Origin: JBGPEQ01 sp050180895
Lineage (GTDB): Bacteria; Pseudomonadota; Alphaproteobacteria; Dongiales; Dongiaceae
NCBI GenBank assembly: GCA_050180895.1
Contig: JBFXDS010000012.1
Span: 1-64,000 of the forward strand
Direction: 5' to 3'
Length of the DNA stretch: 64,000 nt
Below are positions 16,531 to 23,896 of this stretch, piece by piece. The first letter of the stretch is position 1; each line of letters begins with the position of its first letter. Below the pieces are notes generated by a model, which did no database searches, had not been told where the DNA came from, and was given only the letters and a program-made list of their open reading frames with translations. The position numbers and the translations under genes were made by a program.

Positions 16531-16686
16531 GCGGGTGCGGAGCGACCGGATCGTGGGTCGAGTCTCGACCCTATGGCGGGTTGTGACGCCTGTCCGGCCT
16601 TGAGGGGAAGCCCTATCGGATTTGACAGGACTGCCGTGCGGCATGTAAGATGTTCTTGTTACGTCTCAGGAACAATCGAGCTTCAC

Positions 16687-17061
16687 ATGACCCCCCTTCA
16701 GTGCCACGCTTTTCCGTCGTCCGCCCCAACTGCCGCTGGGCATGGGGTGCGTCGGGCCGAACCGCAGTTCTGCCGCTCCCTCCCACCCGAGCGCCGCGGC
16801 CGGCTGAAGAACGGCAACCGCGCCGGCGATCTCCTCGCCGCCCCGCGCTGCGGCGCCCGCACCCGCTGCGGCGGCGAATGCCGCCAACCCGCCATGCCCA
16901 ACGGCCGCTGCCGCCTGCATGGCGGCCTCAGCACCGGCCCGCACACGCCCGAGGGTCTCGCCCGCGCGCGACGCGCCCGCCTCACCCATGGCGGCTACTC
17001 GGCCCATGTCCGGCCCTGCGGGCCGAAGCCCGCGCCCACACCCGCCGCGTCCGCGCCCTGA
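16687..17061 (+). CDS. HGG-motif small protein, probably frameshifted
   Basis: The frame from ATG 16687 gives 124 residues. The recognisable core is RCGARTRCGGECRQPAMPNG then RCRLHGGLSTGPHTPEGLAR and HGGYSAHVR, a Cys/His cluster followed by the HGGxSTGP signature of small alphaproteobacterial proteins of unknown role, often near mobile DNA. After HVR the usual alanine/arginine helix (ALRAEARAHTRRVRALIALM) is found in another frame, as if one G were lost near 17015. The first 40 residues cover repeat B copy 1 and are unlike the family. I regard it as a disturbed, possibly dead gene. Confidence 0.5.
   Translation: MTPLQCHAFPSSAPTAAGHGVRRAEPQFCRSLPPERRGRLKNGNRAGDLLAAPRCGARTRCGGECRQPAMPNGRCRLHGGLSTGPHTPEGLARARRARLTHGGYSAHVRPCGPKPAPTPAASAP
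16734..16748 (+). repeat. Repeat B core, copy 1
   Basis: 15-bp core CGCTGGGCATGGGGT, here followed by GCGTC instead of YCATC. It lies in the 5' part of the HGG-motif ORF. Confidence 0.65.
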
Positions 17062-17083
17062 TCGCCCTGATGCGCGACCGTCC

Positions 17084-17098
17084 CGCTGGGCATGGGGT
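17084..17098 (+). repeat. Repeat B core, copy 2
   Basis: CGCTGGGCATGGGGT followed by TCATCC, just past the 3' end of the HGG-motif gene. Confidence 0.75.
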
Positions 17099-17251
17099 TC
17101 ATCCTTCAAAATCCTCGATGACCCGGCCCGTCCTCATCCTGCCGAAGGTCCGCCGAGGCGGTGGAGGTGCGAGTTCCATGCGTCTTCTGCGCACCGCTGG
17201 TAACCCACCGGTCTCCATGCCCTCCGCATCCTCAGTGAAAAGAGCTTCTCT

Positions 17252-17266
17252 CGCTGGACATGGGGT
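17252..17266 (+). repeat. Repeat B core, copy 3
   Basis: CGCTGGACATGGGGT followed by CCATCG, one mismatch in the core. Confidence 0.75.
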
Positions 17267-17392
17267 CCATCGCGCGAATCCCGTCCTTGCCCCGAACCCG
17301 CGCCGCCGACCCGTCCTCTCCGGCGCGGCGCCGCTGCTTTCGTCCGGCTCGGCCTCTCTGCGCCTCGGCGTCTCGGCGGTGAACCTTTCCTC

Positions 17393-17407
17393 CGCTGGGC
17401 ATGGGGT
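17393..17407 (+). repeat. Repeat B core, copy 4
   Basis: CGCTGGGCATGGGGT followed by CCATCC, 120 bp upstream of leuB. Confidence 0.75.
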
Positions 17408-17528
17408 CCATCCGTCGTTTCGCGATCGCCTGCGGTCCTCGGCCGCGCTCCGCCCCCGGGGTGGCCAAGGGCGCGGCGGGGCATTAAGGTCGGCGCCCTC
17501 CCGACACCACACCCGCAAGAACGGACCC

Positions 17529-18638
17529 ATGGCCAAGAACAGGAAGCTCCTCATCCTCGCCGGCGACGGCATCGGGCCGGAGGTGATGCGGCAGGTCGCC
17601 CGCGTCATCGACTGGTTCGCCCGCAAGCGCGCCGTCTCCTTCGAGATCCAGGAGGGCCTCGCCGGCGGCGCCTCCATCGACAAGCATGGCACCCCCCTCA
17701 CCGACGAGACCATGGCCGACGCCCTGGCCGCCGATGCCGTGCTGCTCGGCGCTTGCGGCGGCCCGAAATGGGACAACCTGCCGTTCGAGAAGAAGCCGGA
17801 GCGCGGCCTGCTGCGCCTGCGCAAGGACATGGAATTGTTCGCCAATCTGCGGCCGGCCCTGGTCTTCGACGCGCTCGTCGACGCCTCCAGCCTGAAGCCC
17901 GACCTGGTCCGCGGCCTCGACCTGATGATCGTCCGCGAGCTCACCGGCGGGGTCTATTTCGGCAGCCCCCGCGGCATCGAAACCCTGCCGGATGGCAGCC
18001 GCCGCGGCGTCAACACCCAGGTCTACACCACCGCCGAGATCCAGCGCGTCGCCCGCGTCGCCTTCGAACTGGCCCGCCGGCGCAGCAAGAAGCTCTGCTC
18101 GGTCGAGAAGGCCAACGTGATGGAAAGCGGCGTGCTCTGGCGCGAGGAGGTCACCAAGCTCCACGCCGAGTACAAGGACGTCGAGCTCAGCCACATGTAT
18201 GCCGACAACTGCGCCATGCAGCTGGTGCGCCAGCCCAAGCAGTTCGACGTCATCGTCACCGACAACCTGTTCGGCGACCTGCTGTCGGACTGCGCCGCCA
18301 TGCTCACCGGTTCGCTCGGCATGCTGCCTTCGGCCTCGCTCGGCGCCGCCGACGCCGCCGGCCGCCGCCGCGCGCTCTACGAGCCGGTGCATGGCTCGGC
18401 GCCGGACATCGCCGGCAAGGACATGGCCAACCCGCTGGCCACCATCCTCAGCTACGGCATGATGCTGCGCCATTCCTTCGGCCTCGGCGACGACGCCGAC
18501 CTGATCGACCGAGCCGTGCAGAACGTCCTGGCTGCCGGCATCCGCACTGCCGATATCGCCACCCCCGGCGCGACCCGGACTTCCACCACCGGCATGGGCG
18601 ATGCCCTGCTCCGGGAGCTCGACCGCCTGGCGGCGTGA
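17529..18638 (+). CDS. leuB: 3-isopropylmalate dehydrogenase
   Basis: 369 residues from the ATG at 17529 (MAKNRKLLILAGDGIGPEVM). Oxidatively decarboxylates 3-isopropylmalate with NAD+ in leucine synthesis. Family marks: ERGLLRLRKDMELFANLRPA, the catalytic region VYTTAEIQRVARVAFE and SVEKANVMESG, the metal-binding TDNLFGDLLSDCAAM, and the NAD site EPVHGSAPDIAGK. Length is normal. It follows the repeat-rich gap and precedes three small secreted-protein genes and asd. Confidence 0.97.
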   Translation: MAKNRKLLILAGDGIGPEVMRQVARVIDWFARKRAVSFEIQEGLAGGASIDKHGTPLTDETMADALAADAVLLGACGGPKWDNLPFEKKPERGLLRLRKDMELFANLRPALVFDALVDASSLKPDLVRGLDLMIVRELTGGVYFGSPRGIETLPDGSRRGVNTQVYTTAEIQRVARVAFELARRRSKKLCSVEKANVMESGVLWREEVTKLHAEYKDVELSHMYADNCAMQLVRQPKQFDVIVTDNLFGDLLSDCAAMLTGSLGMLPSASLGAADAAGRRRALYEPVHGSAPDIAGKDMANPLATILSYGMMLRHSFGLGDDADLIDRAVQNVLAAGIRTADIATPGATRTSTTGMGDALLRELDRLAA

Positions 18639-18740
18639 CCCAAATTTGACACACCGCACACAAGACTTCGGCGATCCGGCCCATGGTATAAGCAAGGTCA
18701 GGAGCAGCAGCGCGGCTGGTGCTCCATGGGGGATAGGGTG

Positions 18741-18938
18741 ATGAAAATCCTGCGGACTGCGTTGGCGGTTGCCTGCGCCGTCGCGCTCCTGGGACCACCG
18801 GCCATGGCCGGGGGTTGTCCGTGCGCGAAGGGCAGCGCGGTGAAGGAGCGGGGCACGTTGGCACCCATGTCGACGAGCCTGCCGCTGCCGCCGCCGTTGC
18901 CGCCGACCAAGACCATCGTTGCCGCGGCGAGCGGCTAG
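18741..18938 (+). CDS. Small secreted CxC/polyproline protein 1
   Basis: 65 residues from the ATG at 18741 after GGGGGATAGGG; an ATG at 18726 is in frame but spoils the signal. Signal peptide LAVACAVALLGPPAMA, then GGCPCAKGSAVKERG, then PLPPPLPPTK near the C-terminus. The mature peptide is about 42 residues with a C-x-C pair. It is clearly related to the next gene (shared C-x-C-x-K, GT, and PLPPPLPPxK), so this is a tandem duplication. Function unknown. Confidence 0.7.
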   Translation: MKILRTALAVACAVALLGPPAMAGGCPCAKGSAVKERGTLAPMSTSLPLPPPLPPTKTIVAAASG

Positions 18939-19084
18939 GCCTCGAGGTTCCGAAGTGTTCGCGGCCGGACTGTGCGGGGGCACGAAGGTCCGGCCGGGAC
19001 GGGACGGTATCCGGCCGGCGTGGTATAGTGCCGAGGCGAGAAGGGCGCCTGCCTGCGGCAGGCGACAGGAACGGGCGGTGTGGC

Positions 19085-19273
19085 ATGGCAAAATACGCAA
19101 TAGCCGCGACGGGGCTGGCCCTGTTGCTGATCGCGGCAGCGGCGCCCGCCGACGCCTGCAACTGCCCGAAGGAGCAGCTGATCAAGAAGTACGGGACGGT
19201 GTCCCAGATGCCACGGCCGTTTCCCCTGCCGCCGCCGCTGCCGCCGGCCAAATCGGCTCGCGCAACCGGCTGA
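19085..19273 (+). CDS. Small secreted CxC/polyproline protein 2
   Basis: 62 residues from the ATG at 19085. Signal peptide LALLLIAAAAPADA, then CNCPKEQLIKKYGTV and PFPLPPPLPPAKSA. It aligns along its mature length with protein 1: C-x-C-x-K, a GT pair, and an identical PLPPPLPP. AGGAACGGGCGG lies upstream. No known family recognised; a metal- or wall-binding role is conceivable but not shown. Confidence 0.7.
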   Translation: MAKYAIAATGLALLLIAAAAPADACNCPKEQLIKKYGTVSQMPRPFPLPPPLPPAKSARATG

Positions 19274-19380
19274 GCCGACCCGCTCTCCCGATCGTGAACG
19301 GCCGCAGCGGTCGAGGCGGCTCGACAGGTGCGGGCCAACCCGCTACTATCAGCCCTCGTCTTGACGAAGGAGGCCCGCCC

Positions 19381-19551
19381 ATGACCAAACTGCTTGCCTC
19401 GCTGTTCGCCCTGGCAATCATCGCGGCGGCGCTGCCGGCCGCGGCGGATTGTGCCGGCCATCAGCAGATGACCGTGCAGACCTCGCCGGTGATGACGACC
19501 GATGCCGACGGCACGACGCCTGTCCCGCCGCCGACGAAGACCGGCGGCTGA
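19381..19551 (+). CDS. Small secreted Cys/Pro protein 3
   Basis: 56 residues from the ATG at 19381 with a strong AGGAGG site. Signal peptide ASLFALAIIAAALPAAA, then DCAGHQQMTVQTSP and a TPVPPPTKTGG tail. It keeps the cysteine after the signal and a short proline run but is more diverged than the first two. The asd terminator lies just downstream, so it ends the cluster. Confidence 0.65.
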   Translation: MTKLLASLFALAIIAAALPAAADCAGHQQMTVQTSPVMTTDADGTTPVPPPTKTGG

Positions 19552-19576
19552 TTCTTTTTCGCTCTGGGTACCGGAA

Positions 19577-19606
19577 GGGCCGCCCGGAGCGGCCCTTTCT
19601 GTTTTT
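19577..19606 (+). terminator. Rho-independent terminator after the small secreted-protein cluster
   Basis: Perfect 7-bp stem GGGCCGC/GCGGCCC with CCGGA loop, followed by TTTCTGTTTTT. It separates the small-protein genes from asd. Confidence 0.85.
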
Positions 19607-19629
19607 GAGCGACGCGTGGAGAAGTGACG

Positions 19630-20679
19630 ATGGGCTACAAGGTGGCAGTGATCGGGGCGACGGGTAATGTCGGCCGCGAGATGCTGCAGACGCTGGCCGA
19701 CCGCGAGTTCCCGGCCGACGACGTGATCGCGCTGGCTTCGGAGCGATCGATCGGCCGCGAGGTCTCGTTCGGCGAGGACAAGACGCTGAAGGTCCGCGAT
19801 CTCGCCACCTTCGATTTCAAGGGCATCGAGATCGCCCTGTCGTCGCCGGGCGCCAAGGTGTCGGCCGTGCACAGCCCGCGCGCGGCGGCGGCCGGTTGCG
19901 TCGTCATCGACAACACGTCCCATTTCCGCATGGACCCGGACGTGCCGTTGGTGGTGCCGGAGGTGAACGCCAAGGCGATCGCCGGCTATGCCAAGAAGAA
20001 CATCATCGCCAATCCCAACTGCTCGACCATCCAGATGGTGGTGGCGCTGAAGCCGCTGCACGATCTCGCCAAGATCAAGCGCGTGGTCGTCGCCACCTAT
20101 CAGTCGGTCTCCGGCGCCGGCAAGGAAGGGATGGATGAGCTGTTCGAGCAGACCCGCGGCATCTACATGAACGCCACGCCCGAGCGGAAGAAGTTCACCA
20201 AGCAGATCGCCTTCAACGTCGTTCCGCACATCGACGTGTTCATGGAGGACGGCGCCACCAAGGAAGAGTGGAAGATGCAGGTCGAGACGCGCAAGATCCT
20301 CGACCCCGACATCGCCGTCGCCGCCACCTGTGTGCGCGTGCCCGTGTTCATCGGCCATTCCGAGGCGGTGAACGTGGAGTTCGAGAACCCCATCACCGTC
20401 GAGCAGGCGCGCGAAGCCCTGCGCAAGGCGCCCGGCGTCTCGCTGGTCGATTTCCGCCAGGACGAGGGCTATGTCACGCCGGTCGAATGCGCCGGCGAGG
20501 ATGCCGTCTATGTCAGCCGCGTCCGCAAGGACCCGACGATCCCCAACGGCCTCTCGCTATGGGTCGTCTCCGACAACCTGCGCAAGGGCGCGGCGCTCAA
20601 CGCCGTGCAGATTGCCGAGCGGCTGGTGCGCGGCTACATCGCGGACGCGCGGCCTTCGTCCGAGCGCAAGCGGGCCTGA
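19630..20679 (+). CDS. asd: Aspartate-semialdehyde dehydrogenase
   Basis: 349 residues from the ATG at 19630 (GGAGAAG six bases upstream; the in-frame GTG at 19624 overlaps that site). Reduces aspartyl phosphate to aspartate semialdehyde for lysine, threonine, methionine and diaminopimelate. NADP site MGYKVAVIGATGNVGREML, phosphate loop SSPGAKVSA, catalytic C131 in NPNCSTIQM. It follows leuB at a distance, an order common in alphaproteobacteria. Confidence 0.97.
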   Translation: MGYKVAVIGATGNVGREMLQTLADREFPADDVIALASERSIGREVSFGEDKTLKVRDLATFDFKGIEIALSSPGAKVSAVHSPRAAAAGCVVIDNTSHFRMDPDVPLVVPEVNAKAIAGYAKKNIIANPNCSTIQMVVALKPLHDLAKIKRVVVATYQSVSGAGKEGMDELFEQTRGIYMNATPERKKFTKQIAFNVVPHIDVFMEDGATKEEWKMQVETRKILDPDIAVAATCVRVPVFIGHSEAVNVEFENPITVEQAREALRKAPGVSLVDFRQDEGYVTPVECAGEDAVYVSRVRKDPTIPNGLSLWVVSDNLRKGAALNAVQIAERLVRGYIADARPSSERKRA

Positions 20680-20686
20680 GGCGCCG

Positions 20687-21544
20687 TCAGCGGACCCGGG
20701 TCGGCCGGAACAGCGGTCTCGCCGGGTCCAGCTGGTCCTGCGCCGCGACGATCCGCAGTTCTGCCGCGCCTGCGGCGGCACTCGCCGCCAGCACGGCATG
20801 GATCCCCGAAACCGCGCGGGCGAGTGACGCCTCGACCGACCGCGACTTCAGGTAGTGGCCGAGGAAGAGCGCGGCGAAGCAGTCGCCGGCGCCGTGCGGC
20901 GGCCCTGCGTGATACGGCGTATCGACGAGCCAGGCACCCTCGCCGGAGACGGCCAGGACCTCGATGCGGTCGGCCGGCCCGTCCGCCCGCAGCAGGCTGG
21001 TAAGGACGACGAGCGCGCCGGGCCGCATGCGGGTGCGCAGGGCATCGACGGCGTCCAGGGCGGCGGGCAGGCGATCGGTCGTGCCGCCGGTCAGATGCTC
21101 CAGCTCGAAGGCGTTGGGAAACGTCATGTCCGCGGCGGGCAGCAGCAACTCCGTGAAGACGGCGGGCACGTCCGGCTTGACGAACAGGCCGCCCCCGCGG
21201 TCGCCCATCACGGGATCGCAGGCATAGGGCGCAGCGGGGTTGGCGGCCCGCACCCGCGCCACAGCCTCCAGCACCACCTCGCCGTTGTCCTTGTCGCCGA
21301 GATAGCCGCTCAGCACCGCGTCGCAGCGCTTGAGGGCGCCCAGAAGATCCAGGCCGTCCAGGATCTCCCGGACTTCCGCCACGGTGTGGGTGCGGCCGCG
21401 CCATGTCGGATAGCCCAGATGATTGGAGAAGCCGACCGTATCGATCGGCCACACGTCATGGCCCAGCCGCTGTAGCGGGAACACGGCGGCGGCGTTCCCG
21501 ACATGGCCATAGGCGACGCGGGACTGGATGGAGAGGATGTTCAT
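20687..21544 (-). CDS. pdxY: Pyridoxal kinase
   Basis: 285 residues. Phosphorylates pyridoxal to PLP (salvage). Starts MNILSIQSRVAYGHVGNAAA, the substrate-binding opening of PdxY/PdxK. Also present: VMGDRGGGLFV and the anion-hole motif PPHGAGDCFAALFL with its catalytic aspartate. It ends 7 bp from the asd stop (convergent) and diverges from the CoA-lyase gene. Confidence 0.95.
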   Translation of the reverse strand: MNILSIQSRVAYGHVGNAAAVFPLQRLGHDVWPIDTVGFSNHLGYPTWRGRTHTVAEVREILDGLDLLGALKRCDAVLSGYLGDKDNGEVVLEAVARVRAANPAAPYACDPVMGDRGGGLFVKPDVPAVFTELLLPAADMTFPNAFELEHLTGGTTDRLPAALDAVDALRTRMRPGALVVLTSLLRADGPADRIEVLAVSGEGAWLVDTPYHAGPPHGAGDCFAALFLGHYLKSRSVEASLARAVSGIHAVLAASAAAGAAELRIVAAQDQLDPARPLFRPTRVR

Positions 21545-21577
21545 GGGGCCGATGAAGGATGGGATCAGGGCACGCGC

Positions 21578-21605
21578 TTGCCAGACGTGCTTGCTTCTTT
21601 ATAGT
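21578..21605 (+). promoter_or_regulatory. Predicted promoter of the lyase/hydratase operon
   Basis: TTGCCA (21578-21583), 16-bp spacer, TATAGT (21600-21605). It lies in the 102-bp divergent gap, 41 bp upstream of the ATG at 21647. Confidence 0.5.
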
Positions 21606-21646
21606 CGCGGCCGGTTCGCAGCAACCTTGGTTCGACCCACCCGACG

Positions 21647-22549
21647 ATGTCGAAGACCGTTCGTCCGCGCCGCAGTGTCCTCTACATGCCCGGATCGAAT
21701 CCGCGGGCGCTGGAAAAGGGCAGGTCGCTGCCGGCCGACGGGCTGATCCTCGATCTCGAGGATGCGGTGGCGCCGGATGCGAAGCGGCAGGCGCGCGAGC
21801 AGGTGTGCGCCGCCGTCGAGGCCGGCGGTTACGGACGACGGGAACTCATCGTCCGCGTCAACGGTCTCGATACGCCCTGGGGATATGACGATCTGGTCGC
21901 CGCTGCCGGCACAAGCGCCGATGCGGTGTTGCTGCCGAAGACGGAAACGGCGGAGACGGTGCGGCGGGCGGAAAGCGTCCTCGCCTTCGCCGGCGCATCG
22001 GACAGGCCTGCCATCTGGTGCATGATGGAGACGCCGCGCGGCGTGCTCAACGCCCAGGAGATCGCCGGCGCCTCGCCGCGCGTGGCCGGCTTCGTCATGG
22101 GCACCTCCGACCTCACGAAGGCCATCCATGCGCGGCACACGCCGCGGCGCGAGCCCATGCTGACCAGTCTCGGCCTCTGCCTCCTCGCCGCGCGCGCCTT
22201 CGATCTCGCGATCGTCGACGGGGTGCATCTCGACCTCAACGACGACGTCGGGTTCGAGCAGTCCTGCCGCCAGGCGCTGGAATTCGGCTTCGACGGCAAG
22301 ACCCTGATCCACCCCAAGACCATCGCCGCCGCCAACCGCATCTTCGCTCCGGCGCCGGAGGAGACGGCATGGGCCCGCCGGATCATTGCCGCCCACGCCG
22401 AGGCGACGGCGCAAGGGAAGGGCGTCGTCGTCGTCGACGGCAAGCTGATCGAGAACCTGCATGTCGCCGAGGCGCAACGCACGGTCGCGCTGGCCGAAGC
22501 CATTGCCGGGCTCGAGGCGGCCGGCACGGCGGAGTCGAGCGCGGCGTGA
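21647..22549 (+). CDS. HpcH/HpaI-family CoA-ester lyase (malyl-CoA lyase-like)
   Basis: 300 residues. Family marks: RSVLYMPGSNPRALEKG, the metal/substrate motif LILDLEDAV, IVRVNGLDTPWG, and the MMETPRGVLNA loop with its glutamate. Members cleave or form L-malyl-CoA, beta-methylmalyl-CoA or citryl-CoA using Mg2+. Coupling (GTGA overlap) to a mesaconyl-CoA hydratase-like gene, as in the Rhodobacter mcl1-mch pair, favours a malyl/methylmalyl-CoA lyase in the ethylmalonyl-CoA pathway. A citrate-lyase-beta-like role cannot be excluded from sequence alone. Confidence 0.85.
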   Translation: MSKTVRPRRSVLYMPGSNPRALEKGRSLPADGLILDLEDAVAPDAKRQAREQVCAAVEAGGYGRRELIVRVNGLDTPWGYDDLVAAAGTSADAVLLPKTETAETVRRAESVLAFAGASDRPAIWCMMETPRGVLNAQEIAGASPRVAGFVMGTSDLTKAIHARHTPRREPMLTSLGLCLLAARAFDLAIVDGVHLDLNDDVGFEQSCRQALEFGFDGKTLIHPKTIAAANRIFAPAPEETAWARRIIAAHAEATAQGKGVVVVDGKLIENLHVAEAQRTVALAEAIAGLEAAGTAESSAA

Positions 22550-23598
22550 AAGCCGGGGCGGGCAACTTCTTCGAAGATTTCCGCGTCGGCCAGGAGCTGC
22601 GGCATGCGACGCCGCGCACGGTCTCGGCCGGCGACGCCGCGCTCTATATCGGACTCACCGGCAGCCGGTTCGCGCTGCATTCGTCGGACGAGTTCGCGCG
22701 GGCGCTCGGCCTGCGTGCGGCGCCGATCGACGATCTGCTCGTCTTCCATATCGTCTTCGGCAAGACCGTGCCGGACATCTCTCTCAACGCCGTCGCCAAC
22801 CTCGGCTATGCCGAGTGTCGGTTCGGCGTCCCGGTCTATGCCGGCGACACGCTGGCGACGCGCTCGACCGTGATCGGCCTCAAGGAGAACTCCAACCGCG
22901 AGGCCGGCGTGGTCTATGTCCGCTCCGTCGGCACCAATCAGCAGGGCGCGACCGTGCTCGACTATGTGCGCTGGGTGATGGTGCGCAAGCGCGACAAGGC
23001 GGCTCCCGCTCCGGCCGCGGTCGTGCCGGATCTGGCCGCGGCCGTCGCGGCGGATGCACTGACGGTGCCCGAGGGGATGGCGTTGGACCGTTACGATGCC
23101 GCTGCCGCCGGATCGCCCCACCGTTGGGACGACTATCAGGTCGGCGAGCGCATCGATCATCGCGACGGCATGACGATCGAGGAATCCTGCCACATGATCG
23201 CGACGCGGCTCTATCAGAACACGGCCCGCGTCCATTTCGATCAGCATGCGGAAAAATCGGGGCGCTTCGGTCGCCGCATCGTCTATGGCGGCCATGTCAT
23301 CAGCCTGGCGCGGGCGCTGTCCTTCAACGGGCTCGGCAATGCGTTCCGCGTCGCGGCCATCAATGCCGGCCGGCACGTGGCGCCATCTTTCGCCGGCGAC
23401 ACGATCTACGCGTGGAGCGAGATCAAGGCGAAGGCGGCGCTGCCGGGACGTGCCGACATCGGGGCGTTGCGCGTCCGCACCGTGGCAACCAAGGACCAGC
23501 CTTGCGCCGCCTTTCCGGACTCTAGTCCGGACGGGAAGCCGCACCCCGCCGTCGTTCTCGATCTGGACTATTGGGTGTTGATGCCGCGCTCAGGTTAG
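22546..23598 (+). CDS. mch: MaoC-family hydratase (mesaconyl-CoA hydratase-like)
   Basis: 350 residues from a GTG that overlaps the lyase stop (GTGA). Two tandem hot-dog domains: the first contains GNFFEDFRVGQELRHATPRT and LLVFHIVFGKTVPDISLNAV, the second opens near residue 190 (WDDYQVGERIDHRDG) with the hydratase helix YQNTARVHFDQH. Length and layout match mesaconyl-CoA hydratase of the ethylmalonyl-CoA pathway. The gene pair would interconvert mesaconyl-CoA and methylmalyl-CoA, then cleave to glyoxylate and propionyl-CoA. The symbol is given by similarity and context. Confidence 0.78.
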   Translation: MKAGAGNFFEDFRVGQELRHATPRTVSAGDAALYIGLTGSRFALHSSDEFARALGLRAAPIDDLLVFHIVFGKTVPDISLNAVANLGYAECRFGVPVYAGDTLATRSTVIGLKENSNREAGVVYVRSVGTNQQGATVLDYVRWVMVRKRDKAAPAPAAVVPDLAAAVAADALTVPEGMALDRYDAAAAGSPHRWDDYQVGERIDHRDGMTIEESCHMIATRLYQNTARVHFDQHAEKSGRFGRRIVYGGHVISLARALSFNGLGNAFRVAAINAGRHVAPSFAGDTIYAWSEIKAKAALPGRADIGALRVRTVATKDQPCAAFPDSSPDGKPHPAVVLDLDYWVLMPRSG

Positions 23599-23643
23599 GT
23601 GGGCACATTTAGGGGTGTTAACACTTTCTTCATCAAAATGTAG

Positions 23644-23670
23644 TTGATTTGTTAACGATACCCTGATAAT
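23644..23670 (+). promoter_or_regulatory. Predicted promoter of a structured RNA
   Basis: TTGATT (23644-23649) and GATAAT (23665-23670), with a short 15-bp spacer. Initiation about 7 bases later would fall at the base of the first stem of the RNA. Two GTTAAC palindromes (23617-23622, 23651-23656) and an ATCAA/TTGAT dyad surround the -35 region. Confidence 0.45.
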
Positions 23671-23896
23671 GAAAGAGGCGTCAGGTGCGAGGGAGCCGAA
23701 GATCCTTCGCAACGCGCCCCCGAGGGAGCGCTCCTGACGCCTCTTCTGGAGCCGGCAGGCTCCGGTACGAGAGAACGGCGGGGTTCAACCCAACCCGTCG
23801 GCGCTGAAAGGACTCTGGCGAATCCTCAACTCCGTATGGCCTGGTTCGGGCTCCCGCGAAGGGAGCCCTGACCCTATGGAGATCATGCCTCTTTCA
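23670..23896 (+). ncRNA. Candidate structured RNA upstream of sdhC
   Basis: No ORF, but at least five stems can be drawn. A 13-bp perfect stem 23673-23685/23733-23745 encloses a 9-bp stem (23686-23694/23703-23711). An 8-bp stem with GGCA loop spans 23746-23765. A third stem is 23776-23785/23792-23800. A 7-bp stem 23830-23836/23875-23881 encloses an 8-bp GGGCTCCC/GGGAGCCC hairpin (23848-23868). The segment TGAAAGAGGC (23670-23679) is also perfectly complementary to GCCTCTTTCA (23887-23896), competing with the first stem. It matches none of tmRNA, RNase P, 6S, SRP RNA or the common riboswitches by signature. Either a free-standing RNA or a regulatory leader. Confidence 0.45.

Larger units (their letters stand above)
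17062..17528. other. Gene-free, repeat-bearing gap upstream of leuB
   Basis: No credible gene. It holds three copies of repeat B and two related 40-bp stretches before copies 3 and 4 that share the pattern CTCnGnGTGAA (minus strand TTCACCGCCGAGACGCCGAG). There is also a possible eroded repeat A arm, CCTCATCCTGCCGAAGGTCC, at 17132-17151. The long open frame crossing this region in phase with leuB is not protein-like. Confidence 0.6.

Noticed and set aside
16650..17528. Long open frame running in phase into leuB (662 codons in all)
   Set aside because: The part before 17529 is Arg/Pro-rich translation of repeats and of the HGG gene in the wrong frame; the leuB family start is the ATG at 17529.
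23670..23896. tmRNA, RNase P RNA or a known riboswitch
   Set aside because: No tag-peptide codons, no GAGGAAAGTCC-type core, and none of the cobalamin, glycine, TPP or SAM consensus words could be found.
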